This document shows, piece by piece, positions 46,991 through 60,699 of a stretch of DNA of 64,000 bases. Positions within the stretch are counted from its first letter, which is position 1; the number at the start of each line of letters is the position of its first letter. Made by a program: the position numbers and the translations under genes. The notes under the pieces were generated by a model. The model was not told the origin of the DNA and ran no database searches. It saw only the letters and a list, made by a program, of their open reading frames with translations. The stretch is from Nageia nagi (taxonomy: Eukaryota; Pinophyta), in assembly GCA_050084985.1 (NCBI GenBank), contig JBITNC010000001.1, positions 25,420,001-25,484,000 of the forward strand. Direction: 5' to 3'.

Positions 46991-47490
46991 TGAAGGAACT
47001 AACACTAACAAAATAATTTCTAAACAACCAAAATCACATGAAAGCTCACAATACAATCTAACAAACTCACAAAGCAATCTCACAAAGATAACACAAGATT
47101 TAAGTGGTTCCTCTAACGAGGAGTACATCCACTAACTAGATCTTTACTTCAATCACAAATACAACTCTCTTACAATCCTCCTAATCTCAACTCCTACACT
47201 TCTATCCTATAGCATAACTTTACTCTACAATTGATGTGTGATTACAAAGAGGGAGCCTTCTATTTATAGGCTAAAATACCTCTTTGGATCACCCTTTTAT
47301 CTAATGTACAAAAGCCTGACATGCACATCCTTTTACTCGAGAGGCATGCTCATGACATGGAGTGTAGGACAAGTTACATTATAATATTCACTTAAATACT
47401 TAAGGTATCAAATGAAACCCTTAAGTATTAGTGAACTTACATAAAATATTATTACAAAACCTTTACAATAATGCATTATACATTCCAACA
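46991..47490 (-). repeat. 5' LTR of element C (500 bp)
   Basis: TG...CA. TATA-type sequence at 47261-47268 (plus strand tatttata) and hairpin motif at 47104-47132. Confidence 0.93.
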
Positions 47491-50400
47491 CATATAAGGA
47501 AGGAAAAATCCAATTACTTGTACTTATGGAGGATTTGGTAGGATCAAGGAAGGATTTGAGAGCACAAGAGACCATATGTGTGAGGTTTTCAAAGCTCTAA
47601 CAGGAGATTTGGAATTACTGGATGTTGAAATTAAGATAAAGTTAAGGTTGGTATGAAAGTGATTAGGATGGAGGTAACAATTAGTTAAAATATGGAGAAT
47701 ATTGTGCATTATTGGATTTTAGAATTAGGATAAGAATATGGATGGGTTAAGGTTGAGGAGAGGGTGGTTATGAGAACATTTTTTTGTTAATTGAGAGTTG
47801 TAAGATGTCATGCATGGATTTGAAAATAAATGAGAGGATATTTACATGGGAAAAGATGGTGGAGTTTCAATTTAATAGCATGTGAATTTATTAGGTTGGT
47901 AAGATTTACAAGTAGTGGGATTTTATTTTACATTTTACTTAAATATTTAGGTTTTATTGTTCAATAGTGCATGGATATATAAGACAACGATTAGGAAATA
48001 AGTGGATGGTGATGTGTCTTTTAGTATTATTTAAATGCTTAGCATTTATAGTTGAGGTTAGGCATGTAAGTTATATATGTAGGATGGGTATGATTTTGAT
48101 GCCAAATTAAGGTGTTGGGTTAAGCTGTAGGCGAATTAAGTATGTAGATTTTTTGTATCTTCAAGAATTACTAACATATCCATTAGTATTTTGGCTAATG
48201 GAATGAAAATTAGCAAGTCACCTTATCTTTATGTTGTATTTGAGGTTTAATAGAAAAAAATTTCAAGTGTTTTTAAGTTGGTAATAAAATTATACAATAA
48301 CTTGTAATAGAAACAATAAAGAGTATATTCAAGGAGACATTTTAGAAATAATTTATCCTTTAAAAGATCATTTGAGTATAAAGAAATATAAGTATTTTTT
48401 AAATGAGTGAGTAATGGCCTATGGGATCTTCTCTACCTTCGAAAAATTAAAATATTAAAAGAATGAGGCTAGAGAGAAGTGTGTGCATCAAAAATTTCTT
48501 AGATAATGAACTTATTTCATAATAAAAATAGTCAATATGATTAAGATTAGATATTTATGCTAGGCTTTGAATTTGTACTTTCAAATTTTAGATTTCTACA
48601 TGTAATTATTGAGAAACTTGATTTGTAAGCTAAGTAGAAAAGAGTAATGATGGGGTTGGTTATGAAGGAGGTCAATTAATATGAAAAATAATTTAAGTGA
48701 GGATCATATTATGATTTGGAGAAGATGTACTACAATTTTAGGTGGTTATATTGAAGTTGCAAAGGCAATAATAGTTGGTGAATTTATAAAATTTTATTTT
48801 TCACGGTTATACACCAATAGGTTTAGATTTATAATACACACAAAATTATTTTTCAAGAATTTAGACACTTAAGGAACATAGTTGAGTTAACCAAGATGTA
48901 GGTAGTAAAAGTAACCTAATTATTGGAACTACGATAACTTTACTATCAAGGATGAAAATATTTCACAACATATAATGAAGCGTAGCACATAAATAATCAT
49001 TAAATAACATAATGAATGGTAACTCATTAGACATGGAAGATTAAAATTGCAAGACTTAATTACTTACTTTAATATATACGAGCTTGCAAATCCAAGGTTC
49101 CTATCATTTACATGATAAAATTATAGTACTATCTCAATCAATTATAATACATCTTCAAAATTGTATTATAATTCTATTTGATGCTTTGGATACCTATGCA
49201 CTTCTTTGTGATATATAACCTAATTTCCCAATTAAGGATTGATGATGTGCACCTACTCAATTCGTTTTGAAAAGATAAACTTCCTTAGAAGAAGGATCAA
49301 TATTACATATCTATCATATAGATGAATTATAAAAAAGATCAAAAAAATTTGTATGATGATATGTGACTAATGTTTAATAAAACTTTAATAATGCTTGGCC
49401 ATGCAACCTTTGATGTGTTGTTAACGTTGGAGCGGAGCCTGATTCTCCACCATATTCTTCGGGATGAATTCCATTAACGGCTTAAATTGGGAGAATGGAT
49501 GGTGTAATATATTTTTAATATATAGTGCTTGTCAAAGTATTATATGATTTATATAATGATGCTGCCCAAAGTGAAACAATATAATGGGCATTACATAATA
49601 AATAGTGGAGGTCGATTAATGTAACATGGCTGACGAATTATATGGTGGCGCATGTAATTATTTTTGAGGGCAAATAAAATCATTGGACAAGAATCAACAA
49701 TGGGACTATAAAATTTGCAGGTATAGATAGGGACAAAGTCTGGTTCAATGGATCGCGGTCTCAGCATGGAGTTTGCTGGAGAAGGCAGGCAAATTGTTTG
49801 GTGTGGTGTTTGTCGGTTTTGGAATGAAGACAAAAATTGTTATATTTGTTGTAACAAATACTGTAATGTATAAAATGTTGTTGTGTGTAATGATAAAAAG
49901 TGGGTAATCAGAGAGCTCTCATATGCTGGAATGGTATACAATGAGGCGGTGATGTTTGGGGATGCTCATGAAGCATTCTATTGATGTAATTTTGTTGTTG
50001 TATGCTTAAATTTTAATCATGTTGTGGCAGTGCAGGGAGTTGTTGGAGGAGTCCACAATGATCAATGTGGTAAATATTGGTCATTGTGGACCATGGGCGT
50101 GATAATTTGAAGCTCGAATTGCGATCACATGTTTGATGTAGAGAGAGGACACCACATGAGAGAAGCAAATCAGAGAAAATGTGTGATAGGAGGAATTGTT
50201 GTGATGATGCTTCTATGAAAATGTAAGACATCAGCGTTAAAAAGCAAATGACGTTGGAAGGGCGAAAAACATGGGTCATATGTCGTAATTTGACCAACTC
50301 ATCGCATTCTCCGCGGCCTCGGTGACGTCTTAGTAAGTGCACGTGAAATGTTCCTTGTACGTATTAAATATATCTAATAACCCTTTACGCTACACTACCA

Positions 50401-51395
50401 AACGTTGACGAAAGAACTAATACTTTTAAATTCCATATTTTATTAATCATTCACTCAAAATGCCTCTTGCGTCGCCCATATTCAAATCGATTTACTGAAC
50501 TTGTATTTTGTCGCGTGGAGATTTTAATGTATATGTACTTACTTACATAAGATAAGGTAAGATAAAGTTTTTTCACCTTTTGTTCAATTCAGTGGTTTGT
50601 AGGATTTATCAAAGGTTGTCATATATTATTTATGTTTTTTAAATGATTATTTTTAATAAAACAATGATGGGTAATAAAATTGTTAATTTTGTTTTGATTA
50701 TATTGATTTAAAAATTTATAAATCAAATTGAAATTACAAATATCTTTATAAGTTTATCTACTCTCTTTCTAAAGTAGGTAAATAAGGAGAAAATGAATCT
50801 TTATTTTATGTAGTATTTACATTACATAACTTACAAATTTTTGTATCTTAAAGTATTTTAGGTATTGTCCATTTACCACTTTTAATTCCTAATTTTGTGA
50901 TCTGAAGTTTTTTTTTTCTTTAGACTCATAATCTTTACGTAGATAGGATAGATGTTCAAGTTTTGGATTAATGATGTTTTTATAGTAGGTTAGTTTTCTT
51001 TTAATTTTGATACTCTCATCAATTAAAGAAATTTAAATTTCTTTATTTGTAATTTGAAATTTTAATTTGTCACTATCTGAAAGGGCTATGTTATTATACA
51101 TAATATCAAATTCTTGCACATTTAGTTCTTTAATATTTATTAACACCCAAGTTTTAATTAATATTTTCATATTATTAATATAAAATTTAGTACTTTATAT
51201 TTTTGATATTTTGGTACAATGAATCACACACTCAACATCGATTTCAAGTTTTTAAATATTATACTAATCATATTTATGATTACTTATTGAATATTGAATC
51301 TTATTTGTATATTTCAATTATTTATATATTATATCATACCCTTTTAAAATAGGTATGTGATAATATATCATCAAAATGTTTAAGGTTTAGAGATT
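47491..51395. other. AT-rich intergenic stretch
   Basis: No gene recognised. The part 49400-50340 is somewhat richer in GC and may be a gene relic, but no motif could be placed. The open frames at 47524-47709 (minus), 48681-48872 (plus) and 50013-50342 (minus) have no family features. Confidence 0.5.
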
Positions 51396-51629
51396 CACTA
51401 ATACATTTTAACAATTTTGCATCATCCCATGCGTCAATCTACAATATTTTTTTTGATTGTATAAATCATGACTTATCATTTGACATTAAGGGTATTGTCA
51501 AACAAAGCATCATTTTGTGTGTCAATTATAATGACATCCCTTGTGTCTTATATCAATATTATTAGCATCAAATAATTAGTGTTATACATGATGTATAAAG
51601 CATCATTTATAGCATCAAAATTACAGGAA

Positions 51630-52010
51630 TGAGGAAGATTTCTTGTTTGCATCATGCATCTTGTCAAACAATTTGTGTGTCTTCCTTCCATATTTTGCAT
51701 ATATGTCTAACAAGGTACTCACAACCACAACATCCGATAAAAATTTGATTTTAAAGAGTTTTTGATGTATGTATAAACCCTTTTGTAAATCTCTCAGTTT
51801 GGTGCATGCTTTAAGGATGCTGGAAAGGTGAATTCATTTGGTTGGACTATTGTGGTGTTTATTGCATTTGATGAAAAAGTTTCAATGCCTGTTGAGGAAA
51901 GCCATATCTTTGGTAACCTAAAATTATCATATTCCATGAGAAGATGTATCGTTCGATCATACAGTCAAAAACTTCATGGATGTCCACCAAACTTTGTAGG
52001 TAATGCATAT
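51630..52010 (-). pseudogene. PPR gene fragment inside the CACTA element
   Basis: The minus strand reads, with two or three frame breaks, as part of a PLS-class PPR protein: EVFDCMIERYIFSWN, GFPQQALKLFHQMQ, then a PNEFTF-like stretch, KGLYIHQKLFK, STLLDIYAKYGRK and HKLFDKMHDAN near 51640. It parallels the fragment in the element A leader (LFHQMQ, PNHFTF, GLYIHERLFKN, MVDMYAK) and is the better preserved of the two in places. No start or terminal domain. Confidence 0.78.
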
Positions 52011-52025
52011 TTTTCTTATTACAAA

Positions 52026-52170
52026 AATGCCTTCAATATGTTTTCAACTCCTACAGACTAGCATCACCAAAAACACCTTCAACATGTCTTTAGCTCCTAT
52101 AGACTTGCATTGCCAAAAATGCCTTCAACATGTCTTTAGCTACTACAAACCTGCATCGCCAAAAATGCCC
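52026..52170. repeat. Three tandem units of about 47 bp
   Basis: Units share ccttcaacatgtctttagct and end in gcatcgccaaaaat-type sequence. The third is the cleanest. They lie inside the CACTA element, beside the PPR fragment. Confidence 0.75.
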
Positions 52171-52483
52171 TTATAAAGGGCAAGCTCCTTCATTCACTCA
52201 TCAATGTCATCATTCCTATCATTAAAAATTGATTTTCAATCAAGGGAATGCATCGACGATTGATAGCGTATCATGCCATGATTTGTGTGCATGATCCACA
52301 CCTTTTTATTTTATTACATGTATCACTTGATGCAATAAAATGTGTCAACTAATGCATAAGAAAATTGGTTTTATATAGATTAATGTAGATATGACAAACA
52401 ATGATGCATCCTACATCATGACGTAAAAATGCAATTTTGTGATGTATGGGATGATGCAAAATTGCTAAAATATGGTAGTGATT

Positions 52484-55400
52484 GCAATGGCCCTATGCTT
52501 CACATTACAATATAGCAAATCTTGCTACAATATGGAAACTATAGGATAAATGATATGATATAACTCTATAATAATAGTTAAGTACATTTATTTTATTATT
52601 CATTAAATTAGATATACCTCTATTGTATCTTGTACATTTATTACTATTATTTAATATTATCATTAATCAGATGCCTTAATTGAAAATAGTATATACAAGT
52701 AACTATCTTAGGTTGTTTTTAGAGTCATACAAGTGAACTTAAGATTATCTAATTCTATTTGAATTTTAGAGTGTGTTACCATTATAAAAGGGTTTCTCCT
52801 TTTGATGAACCTCACATTCTTACAACTCTATTTAAATAGGTTTATATTATTCATAATTTTTTGGTAAAACCTTAATCTTATTTGCATGATATGCATACAT
52901 CTTCATATTTATTTATTATTTATCAATCATTTTTTATTAATGGTTTCAACCATGCATTAAGAGATAAAAGACTCCTCGATCAATATCATCCCATCCCTTT
53001 GGTCTCTTAATAGCTTAGGAGAGGCACTCCTTAACATCCTTTCTTGAAGAAGATAAAAAAAGATAGCTAGCCAATTTGAAGGAGTAGCAACTTATCATTA
53101 AAAGCTTCATATTCTATAATTTAACACAATCTTACATAATCTTGTTACAACATAGTACAGAGGTCAATGCAACATATGTAGCTTATTATATAATGAATTC
53201 AATTCAATTTATTATATTATTATTTTAGTATGAAAAACCAAATGAGTTTAACTTGATTTTAAGACATCATTTTACAATTTCAATGTCCAACTTGTTAGTT
53301 AGTATTTATTTTTGTAAGTGGTAGGTTAAGAACTTGATTTTTTGGACTTAAATACATTTACAAGAAATTAAATTATTTTTTATTGAGCCAAATAACCTAA
53401 ATATCCTACCTTAGCATTCATTTTAGAATGTATAATATGTTTTGACTAATAATTAAAATTTTACTTAATGAAATTAATTTTCATATTTCTTTTGTGAACC
53501 TTCATATGACTTATAGTCCTGGATAAATTTAGAGTCCTCCCTTAAAATTGACTCTTACAAGATATTGATAAGAATGGCATATCTTGAAACTTATTTTTTG
53601 AAATATCAAAATCTTAAAGTTTCAAAATAAACTATTATACATAAATAATATCATGTTTCATTTAACATTAATTTTAAAATAATAAAAAATTCAAAAACTT
53701 AACTTATTTATTTTTGTGAAAGTATTTTTCCATATGGTAGATTCTCTTACTACAATGTTACATTTAAAATAATTTTTTTTAACAAATCTTAACTTTAAGA
53801 TTTATTGAAAATTTTAAAACTTTGAGACTTTAATTCTTAATTTAAATGATATATAAATTCATGCCACATTGTTGAACATGGATAACTTAGATAAACTAAT
53901 AAATATAAAAAAATATAAATTAGAATAATGTGCATTTCATATAAAGGTTTAAAAAATCATCAAAACTTCTATGCATGTAATAAATGATATCATTATACAT
54001 ATTAGTTTTATAAAATGGATGTTTTGCATGTAATTGGTTCAAATTTAGATGCATATGGATATAATCATTTCAAATTAAGTGTGTGCATGTAACGTAAACT
54101 ATTATTTATCTTTGAAATTCTTAACACACTAGTCATATTTAGTTTCCTAACCTTAGCATCAAATAATCATATTAAGAATATCAATATAATTCAATATAAG
54201 GAACATCCACACTTTGGGAATATATAAATTTTAGGATTTGGAGAAAACTCTAATTTAAATGGTTACCAAATGAGTGAGTTATAAATTGATTAATTTAGGG
54301 TAGCAAAAATAAGAAAGAATAAGAAAAACTTTAATATGGCTTCAAATAAGAAGAATTTTATAAATTTTACAAAGCATACAAGTATAATATATGATTATTT
54401 TTTATCATAATTATGAGGCTGTAAGCATTGCGATGATGAAATATTTATACCAATATATGAAGATAATGAAAATAAGATAATTAATTGTACCACTAGTGTC
54501 ACACATACAACATTGAAAGTCAATAAAGTCATTTTTGTTTTATATATAGAATAGAAAGTAATGCATATAAATATAAAATCAATGAACCACCTAATATACC
54601 TTATACTCAAAACATACCACCACCTCAAAAAAATCAAGAATATAATATTATGGATCAAGTCAACAAATCTTGATAAGTACTTTAATCCTTAAATTAATTG
54701 ATAAATAAATTATTTATAGAGAGATACATTTGATTTTCTTTGGAGAATAAGAGATACCTACCAAAGGAAATTATAATGTGAAATTTATTATTGCATATTC
54801 ATATAATCTTTGAAGCTGAGAGAACTAGTGGATAATGGTTTATGTGGAAATATTTATCATGATTTTTATTAAAATTTTTAATATGTTTATAAATTGGAAT
54901 TATGAAAAGTAAAAATCACAAGATTTGAGAATCAAAGTATTACAATCCTACTCTTTGACATATTTCATTTATAAGGGAATACATAGGTGAACACATGATG
55001 CTCACTATTGTAAGGAAGATAATGCATACCATGTTATATTACAAGGGAATATATATGTAAGAGAATAAATGGATGTTAGGGAAAATAGGAGACATGAAAA
55101 TAAAGGTATGTAAGAGAATATGCCATCTTAGATATTTTTCTTTTATATAATACTATGAGTGTAAACCATAAGCTAGCATATAATCAATACTGAGTTTATT
55201 TATATTGGGAGGTTGATCCCTTGAATAAGCCTATGGTATATTAGAGAAACACCTATTCCTATCATTGTCATTTTTTATTTATTACTATGTTAAATTTTAC
55301 TTTTCTATGATATTTTATTTATAGGATTATAATATTATTTCTATTAATTATCTTTACCTACTACATTAGAATCCTTTTCATGTTTGAATTCTTTGTGTCC

Positions 55401-55601
55401 ATGTACACTTATAACAAATCCTTGAATCTATTATAGCCCTTGATAATTTAATGATCTTGAATGTCTTATAGCCCTTTTAAGGATTTGAACTTACATATTT
55501 TTTCTCACCCATTTTAATTTACTTTCATATGTCTTCTTCTTCTTCTTCTTCTTCTTTTGCATTAGTAGGTAAGAAATCTTGTATCATGGGTTTCAATATA
55601 T
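52484..55601. other. AT-rich intergenic stretch
   Basis: No gene recognised on either strand. A (CTT)n run is at 55532-55556. Confidence 0.55.
55532..55556. repeat. (CTT)n microsatellite
   Basis: About eight CTT units. Confidence 0.9.
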
Positions 55602-55606
55602 TATAA

Positions 55607-56103
55607 TGAAGGATTTGAACTAGATCTAAACAAATCCTCTAGGACCTAAGATTAGGAAGCTAAATCATTCATCATCTATAATTCTAAGAACATCATTCAC
55701 ACAATATGACACCAATATAATGTGGTTCCTCCCTCCTTGGGAGTACATCCACAACTAGTTCTCTATTCTCAATCTATGTCTCTCTTACAAGGATTCTCTT
55801 GCTCTCTCCTACACAACCAAGTAGAGTAATCTTACTCCAAGACTTAGATATGTTACAAGAGGAGAGGCCCTCTATTTATAGCTTGAGAGCACCTCCCTAA
55901 CCTTCCTTTAACCCAAGGGTAAGGTTAGGGTTACATTAAATGTATCACCAAACTTCAACCTACCAACTAACCACTTTGGTAAAGTCAAAGTCTACATATT
56001 AAAGAATTCAATTAATCTCTTAAGGTATCTACATACCCTTAAGTGATTAATTGAATTTACAAGGAGTTTATATATTCACAATATTTCATTACAAATTCTA
56101 ACA
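55607..56103 (-). repeat. Solo LTR of the A/D family (497 bp)
   Basis: Minus orientation, TG...CA, flanked by a perfect 5-bp duplication tataa (55602-55606 and 56104-56108). No internal sequence. The hairpin motif is at 55722-55752. It arose by recombination between the two LTRs of one insertion. Confidence 0.95.
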
Positions 56104-56108
56104 TATAA

Positions 56109-57658
56109 AGCATAATTTTTGTTAGTTAAGCAAGCTAGACCATAACGTTATATATGAAGGTATAAAATAAAATGTAAAAATACCTAGATCTTACATATAA
56201 TTTGTACATAGTTTGAGCTCACATGTATTGTACACATATTAGAATATTTCTTATATGTTATACTAAAACCTAGCCATAAGAAGCTTATATATCTTGTAAT
56301 TTGTGTACTTCACTATGAATAACACTTTAACACATCACCCTCTTGTATTTGAGAAATAATGTATGGCATGATCAAAAGCATAAAATATTCCTCTCAAATA
56401 GTACCTTAAAATATTAGATCAAGTTTTTATTAATTCCCACATATATCATACACTTGCAAAGATGCATATTCCTAAACCTAAAAGCACCTAACTTACCCTA
56501 TTTAATATTTTTGTATCAATATGTGAAAATATAGTAGAGTAAAGATACAAAAAAGTATATAAAAGTATGAAAATCACTTATTAGCAACATAACCCATTAT
56601 GATCCTCTAGAGAAGTTGATCATTTTGATAGAGGACTAGAGTAATCTTTTCAAAAAAGCTAAAATACCTTATGAGATACCTAACTCATCACGATCCTCTC
56701 AAAAAGATGATCATTTTGGTATAAATCATTAAAAAAAAATTAAAAAATGTCAATATATACCTCCTAAATAATAAAAATAAATTATTTACAATAAATTAAG
56801 AAATAATCATCCCAAATCATCATTCATAATGATAAGCTAATCTTCATAATCAACATGGTTAACAACTTTCAAGTTTTGTAATATAGCTAGGGATAAGAGG
56901 CATTCACCCTTAAGAAACATAAAAGCACCAAATGGAAACCACATGGAAAGCATGGATGTAATAATAATTTTATTGGTAGAAATATCTAAATAAATATTAT
57001 AATCAAATGATCAAAGATAGATTTTCAAATGTTTGATGGCATAGACCTTCAAAGTTGGATAATCAAAGTAGAGTAATTTTTATAGCTCCATCAAACTCAA
57101 TATAACCAACAAGTCTACTTCATAACATTCTATTATGAATACATATTGTTGAGGAAATCCTTTTAACATTACATATATATCTTAAATTTTTACAAAAGGG
57201 AAAGTTGTAAACATGTAAAGAAAAATATGATCCTTTCTCAATCTAACAAATGGTTGAAAATAAATTTTTTTTAGTACTCTATTTGTTAAAAATAATAATT
57301 TCACCTCCACTTGCTGAAAGTAATACTTGGGAGCAAGAAGAAAGTAACTTCAATTTCAAATAGTAATAAATTAGGAATAATATCTTTGGATCCTACAAGA
57401 CAAGGTATATACTATGATGATATAAATTTATTTTTTGTGTTTTTACTCACTCTATTAAGGGCCATAGTGAAAACAACTCAACAAAATTGAAAAAGTGTAA
57501 GATAGAAAGAAGATAAAATTTGGCAAATTTATTTTCACACTTATAATTGGGAATACAAACTAAAAATATATTCCCTCTTTAGAAATGGTAAAAAAATTAA
57601 AATTGTATATTTTTATATGAAATATTTAGCTAGTAAGGGTTATAAAAGAAATTGTATT
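56109..57658. other. AT-rich intergenic stretch
   Basis: No gene or element recognised. Confidence 0.55.
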
Positions 57659-58162
57659 TGAAGGAACTAACACTAACAAGATAATTCCTAAACAATCAAT
57701 ATCTCTTGAAAACTCACAATTCACATATAAGAAACTCATAAATAAGACAATCTCACAAAGTAACTCAAGATGTAAAGTGGTTCCTCCAATTAGGAGTATG
57801 TCCACTAACTAGATCTTTACTTCAATCATAGATACAACTCTCTTACAATCCTCCTACTCTTTTCTCCTAATTACCATCCTATAGCATAACTTTACTCTAC
57901 AATTCGTGTGTGATCACAAAGAGGGAGCCTTCTATTTATAAGCCAAAATCCCTCTTTAAATCACCCTTTTATCTAATGTACAAAAGCATGACATGCACAT
58001 CCTTTTACCCAAGGGGCATGCTCATGACATGGAGTGTAGGATAAGTTACATTATCATATTCACTTAAATACTTAAGGTATCAAATGATACCATTAAGTAT
58101 TAGTGAACTTACATAGAAGATTTAATACAAACCTTTATAATAATGCATTATACATTCCAACA
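57659..58162 (-). repeat. 3' LTR of element E (504 bp)
   Basis: TG...CA, same family as the LTRs of C. The hairpin motif is at 57777-57805. A purine tract (aagagggag on the minus strand) follows. Confidence 0.92.
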
Positions 58163-58619
58163 CTCCCTCTTAATGCAATATTGGGATAAAAGGAGTAAGA
58201 GAAAAGAAAAAGAGAAAGTAAGAGAGTTCTCCTCCAAATAGATGCAACGAAGATGAGAACTTTTTACATATTTGTGAAGTAAGAAAGATCTAGTTTGAGA
58301 CTCACTACTTTGCCAAATACAATTATTAACCATAACTAGCTTTAAAGTACATGAAGTAGTCATCCAACTGGAAGTCATGAAGAGTCTCTAAGAGCCTGCA
58401 TATTTGAGGTAAGCAACCTGCAATCTCAAAGGAACCTGTAATTCATAAGCAGCTTAAATAACAAGATCAGTTAGATACATCATATGCATATCAACAAGGA
58501 TAGATGAATCACACAAATGCCATCATGAACTAATCAATGGTGCTCTATAAGTCATCACGAAGATGTCATGCCAAAAAACTTATAGTCACCTGCTGTATAT
58601 GAAACATGTGTTGATTATC

Positions 58620-58900
58620 ATTATAAAATAGAGCATGCACATATGAGTTCCTCACATATGGATAATTGAATAGAGCCAAAATACACATAAGAATTCCTCA
58701 CACATGGATAATTGAACAATGCTAGATTGATCAAAAATAAAGAGTATGCACATACAAGTTTCTCACATATGGATAACTGAATAGTGCCAAAAGACATAAG
58801 AGTTCCTCACATATGGATAACTAAACAGTGCTCGATTGGCCAATTTGTACAATAAGTTCCCCATGTAAAGCGAACTTACCACAAATTTGTACAACAAAAT
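58620..58900 (-). repeat. 3' repeat region of element E
   Basis: Units built on ttcctcacatatggataa, then a stem-loop AAGTTC/GAACTT at 58854-58877. The same place in C has AAGTTT/AAACTT, a compensated change. Confidence 0.8.
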
Positions 58901-58957
58901 CAACACTATATAGCATAAAATCCTCCTAAGGGTGAAGTTGTCATCACAAACATGAAT

Positions 58958-60421
58958 TCAACATAAGAATTCAAATTTAAATCCCCTTAAGGGTAACTTC
59001 ACCAACTTGATAGCATCCCTAAGCTTACAAAATTGAGCTTTTGGGAGGGGCTTGGTGAACAAATCAGTAGAGTTCAAGGTGGATGGAGAATACTCTAGGT
59101 GTATGATGCCATCAAGAACCTTCTCCTTGATAAAATAGGTATGGATTTTCACATGTTTTGTTCTTTGATGGAACATTAGATTCTTAGCCAAAGAAAATAG
59201 TCAGTTGATTATCTAAAAAGATCAAAGATGATCCACCTTGCTCATACCCAATTTTTTTCAAAATATGCCTTAGCCAAATGACTTCTTGGGCTGTAACAAT
59301 CATGGCACAATATTTAATTTCTATGGTGGAAAGAAAAATAATAGGTTACTTCTTGGAAGTCTAAGAGATAGCACCTAAACTAATGCTAAACACATATGCA
59401 GAAGTTGACTTCCTATCATCTCTATCTCCCCCATAGTCAGATTCTGAGAATCTAGAGAGAACAAATAAGGGAAACTTAGAATACTTGAGAGTAAGATCCT
59501 TAGTCCCTATAACATACCTCAAGATTTGCTTAATAGCATTGAGATGCTTAACATATGGTTTTTGCATGAATCGTGCCATCAAATTCACTACAAAGGTAAT
59601 ATCTAGCCTAGACATAGTAAAATACAAAAGACTACCAATTAATTACCTATAAGCTATAGCATCAGCTAATTGAGAGTTGGAGCTTAGAGAAATAGTGATT
59701 CCAAGAGAGACTGGGATTGTAGCATGTCTACACTCCTCCATTCCAAACTTTTGTAAGATATTTGATATATACTTAAATTAATTAAGGTAAGTACAATCCT
59801 TATATTGATACACTTGCATTCCAAGATAGTAGTGCAAAAGACCAAGATCTATCATTTCAAATGTTACCTTAAGTTTGGATATGCACTCTTGAATGATTTC
59901 ATCATTTTTCCAGTAATTAAAAGATCATCCACATAAAGGAGAACTAAGACCACATCTTTTCCTTGATTGAGCACATATATATCAAAGTCAAATAAATATT
60001 TGGAGAATCCAATGTTTGCAAAGTACCTTGAAATCTTTCAGTACCAAGCTCTAGGTGCTTGCTTAAGTCCATACAATGACTTCTTTAGTTTGCACATAAA
60101 AGACTCTTTGCCTTCCACAATAAACCCTTCTAGTTGATTCATGAAGATTTTCACATCTAAGTCATAATTGAGAAATGCACTCTTAACATGAAGTTGAAAA
60201 AATTTCCATTTTTGAGCTGCAAAAAGAGCAAGGATAACTCTCATAGTAGGCATCTTTTCCATAGGAACAAAGGTTTCTTCATAATCTACATCGTATTTTT
60301 GAGTAAAACCTTTAATTACTAACCTTACCTTGTATTTTTCAACATCTTCAATTGAATTGAACTTGACATTGTAGATCCACTTATTATCAATCACATTCTT
60401 TTTATTAGGATAAGGAACCAA
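58958..60421 (-). pseudogene. RT and RNase H of element E
   Basis: RT start at 60038-60421 (NKWIYNVKFN, KSAFLNYDLDVKIFM, LKKSLYGLKQAPRAWY). The YVDD region near 59930 is present in a changed frame. RNase H lies at 59361-59627 (RFSESDYGGDRDDRKSTS) and 58958-59191 (LFTKPLPKAQF). Several stops. Confidence 0.85.
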
Positions 60422-60699
60422 TGTCCAAGTTTTATTTTACATAAGCATCTCATACTCCACTTTCATGGCTTCCATCCAGCACTCGTGCTTAGAAGCTTCT
60501 TTAAAGGTTGAGGGCTCATACTTGTTGTTAATATTGGCAATTAAGGATTTGTTCAAGGTCATGCTCCTTGTTACCCTTTATGTTAGAGAATTTTATTCTT
60601 AAGGTGAATTAACTATATCAATATCCAACTATCTAGGAGCAACTGAAGAGTCCTCTAGATCATCAACATTCTCATTAGAAGTAGATTCTTTAAGAAGTT

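Larger units (their letters stand above)
24373..47490 (-). mobile_element. Copia element C, outermost of a three-deep nest
   Basis: A minus-strand Ty1/copia retrotransposon with both LTRs (46991-47490 and 24373-24872, 500 bp each, about 29 differences by eye). It has a primer site at 46976-46987 and a purine tract next to the 3' LTR. Flanks catct (24368-24372) and catat (47491-47495) look like a 5-bp target duplication with one change. Its body is split by element B, inserted in its repeat-rich 3' region. Gag (43500-44430), integrase (42082-42900), RT (41308-41925) and RNase H (40528-41300) all carry stops, so it is dead. Element E is a sister copy. Confidence 0.9.
51396..52480 (-). mobile_element. 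Non-autonomous CACTA transposon carrying a PPR fragment
   Basis: 1085 bp that starts CACTA and ends TAGTG, flanked by a 3-bp duplication att (51393-51395 and 52481-52483), the diagnostic target size for CACTA (En/Spm). The terminal inverted repeats share CAATTTTGCATCATCCCAT (51413-51431 and 52447-52465). Subterminal GCATCA words recur on the left and TGATGC words on the right, as usual for binding sites of a CACTA transposase. There is no transposase, so it would depend on another element. The interior carries a PPR gene fragment on the minus strand. Confidence 0.88.

Noticed and set aside
50013-50342. 109-residue minus-strand open frame in a GC-richer stretch
   Set aside because: No motif recognised in any frame; could be a relic, but nothing supports a gene call.
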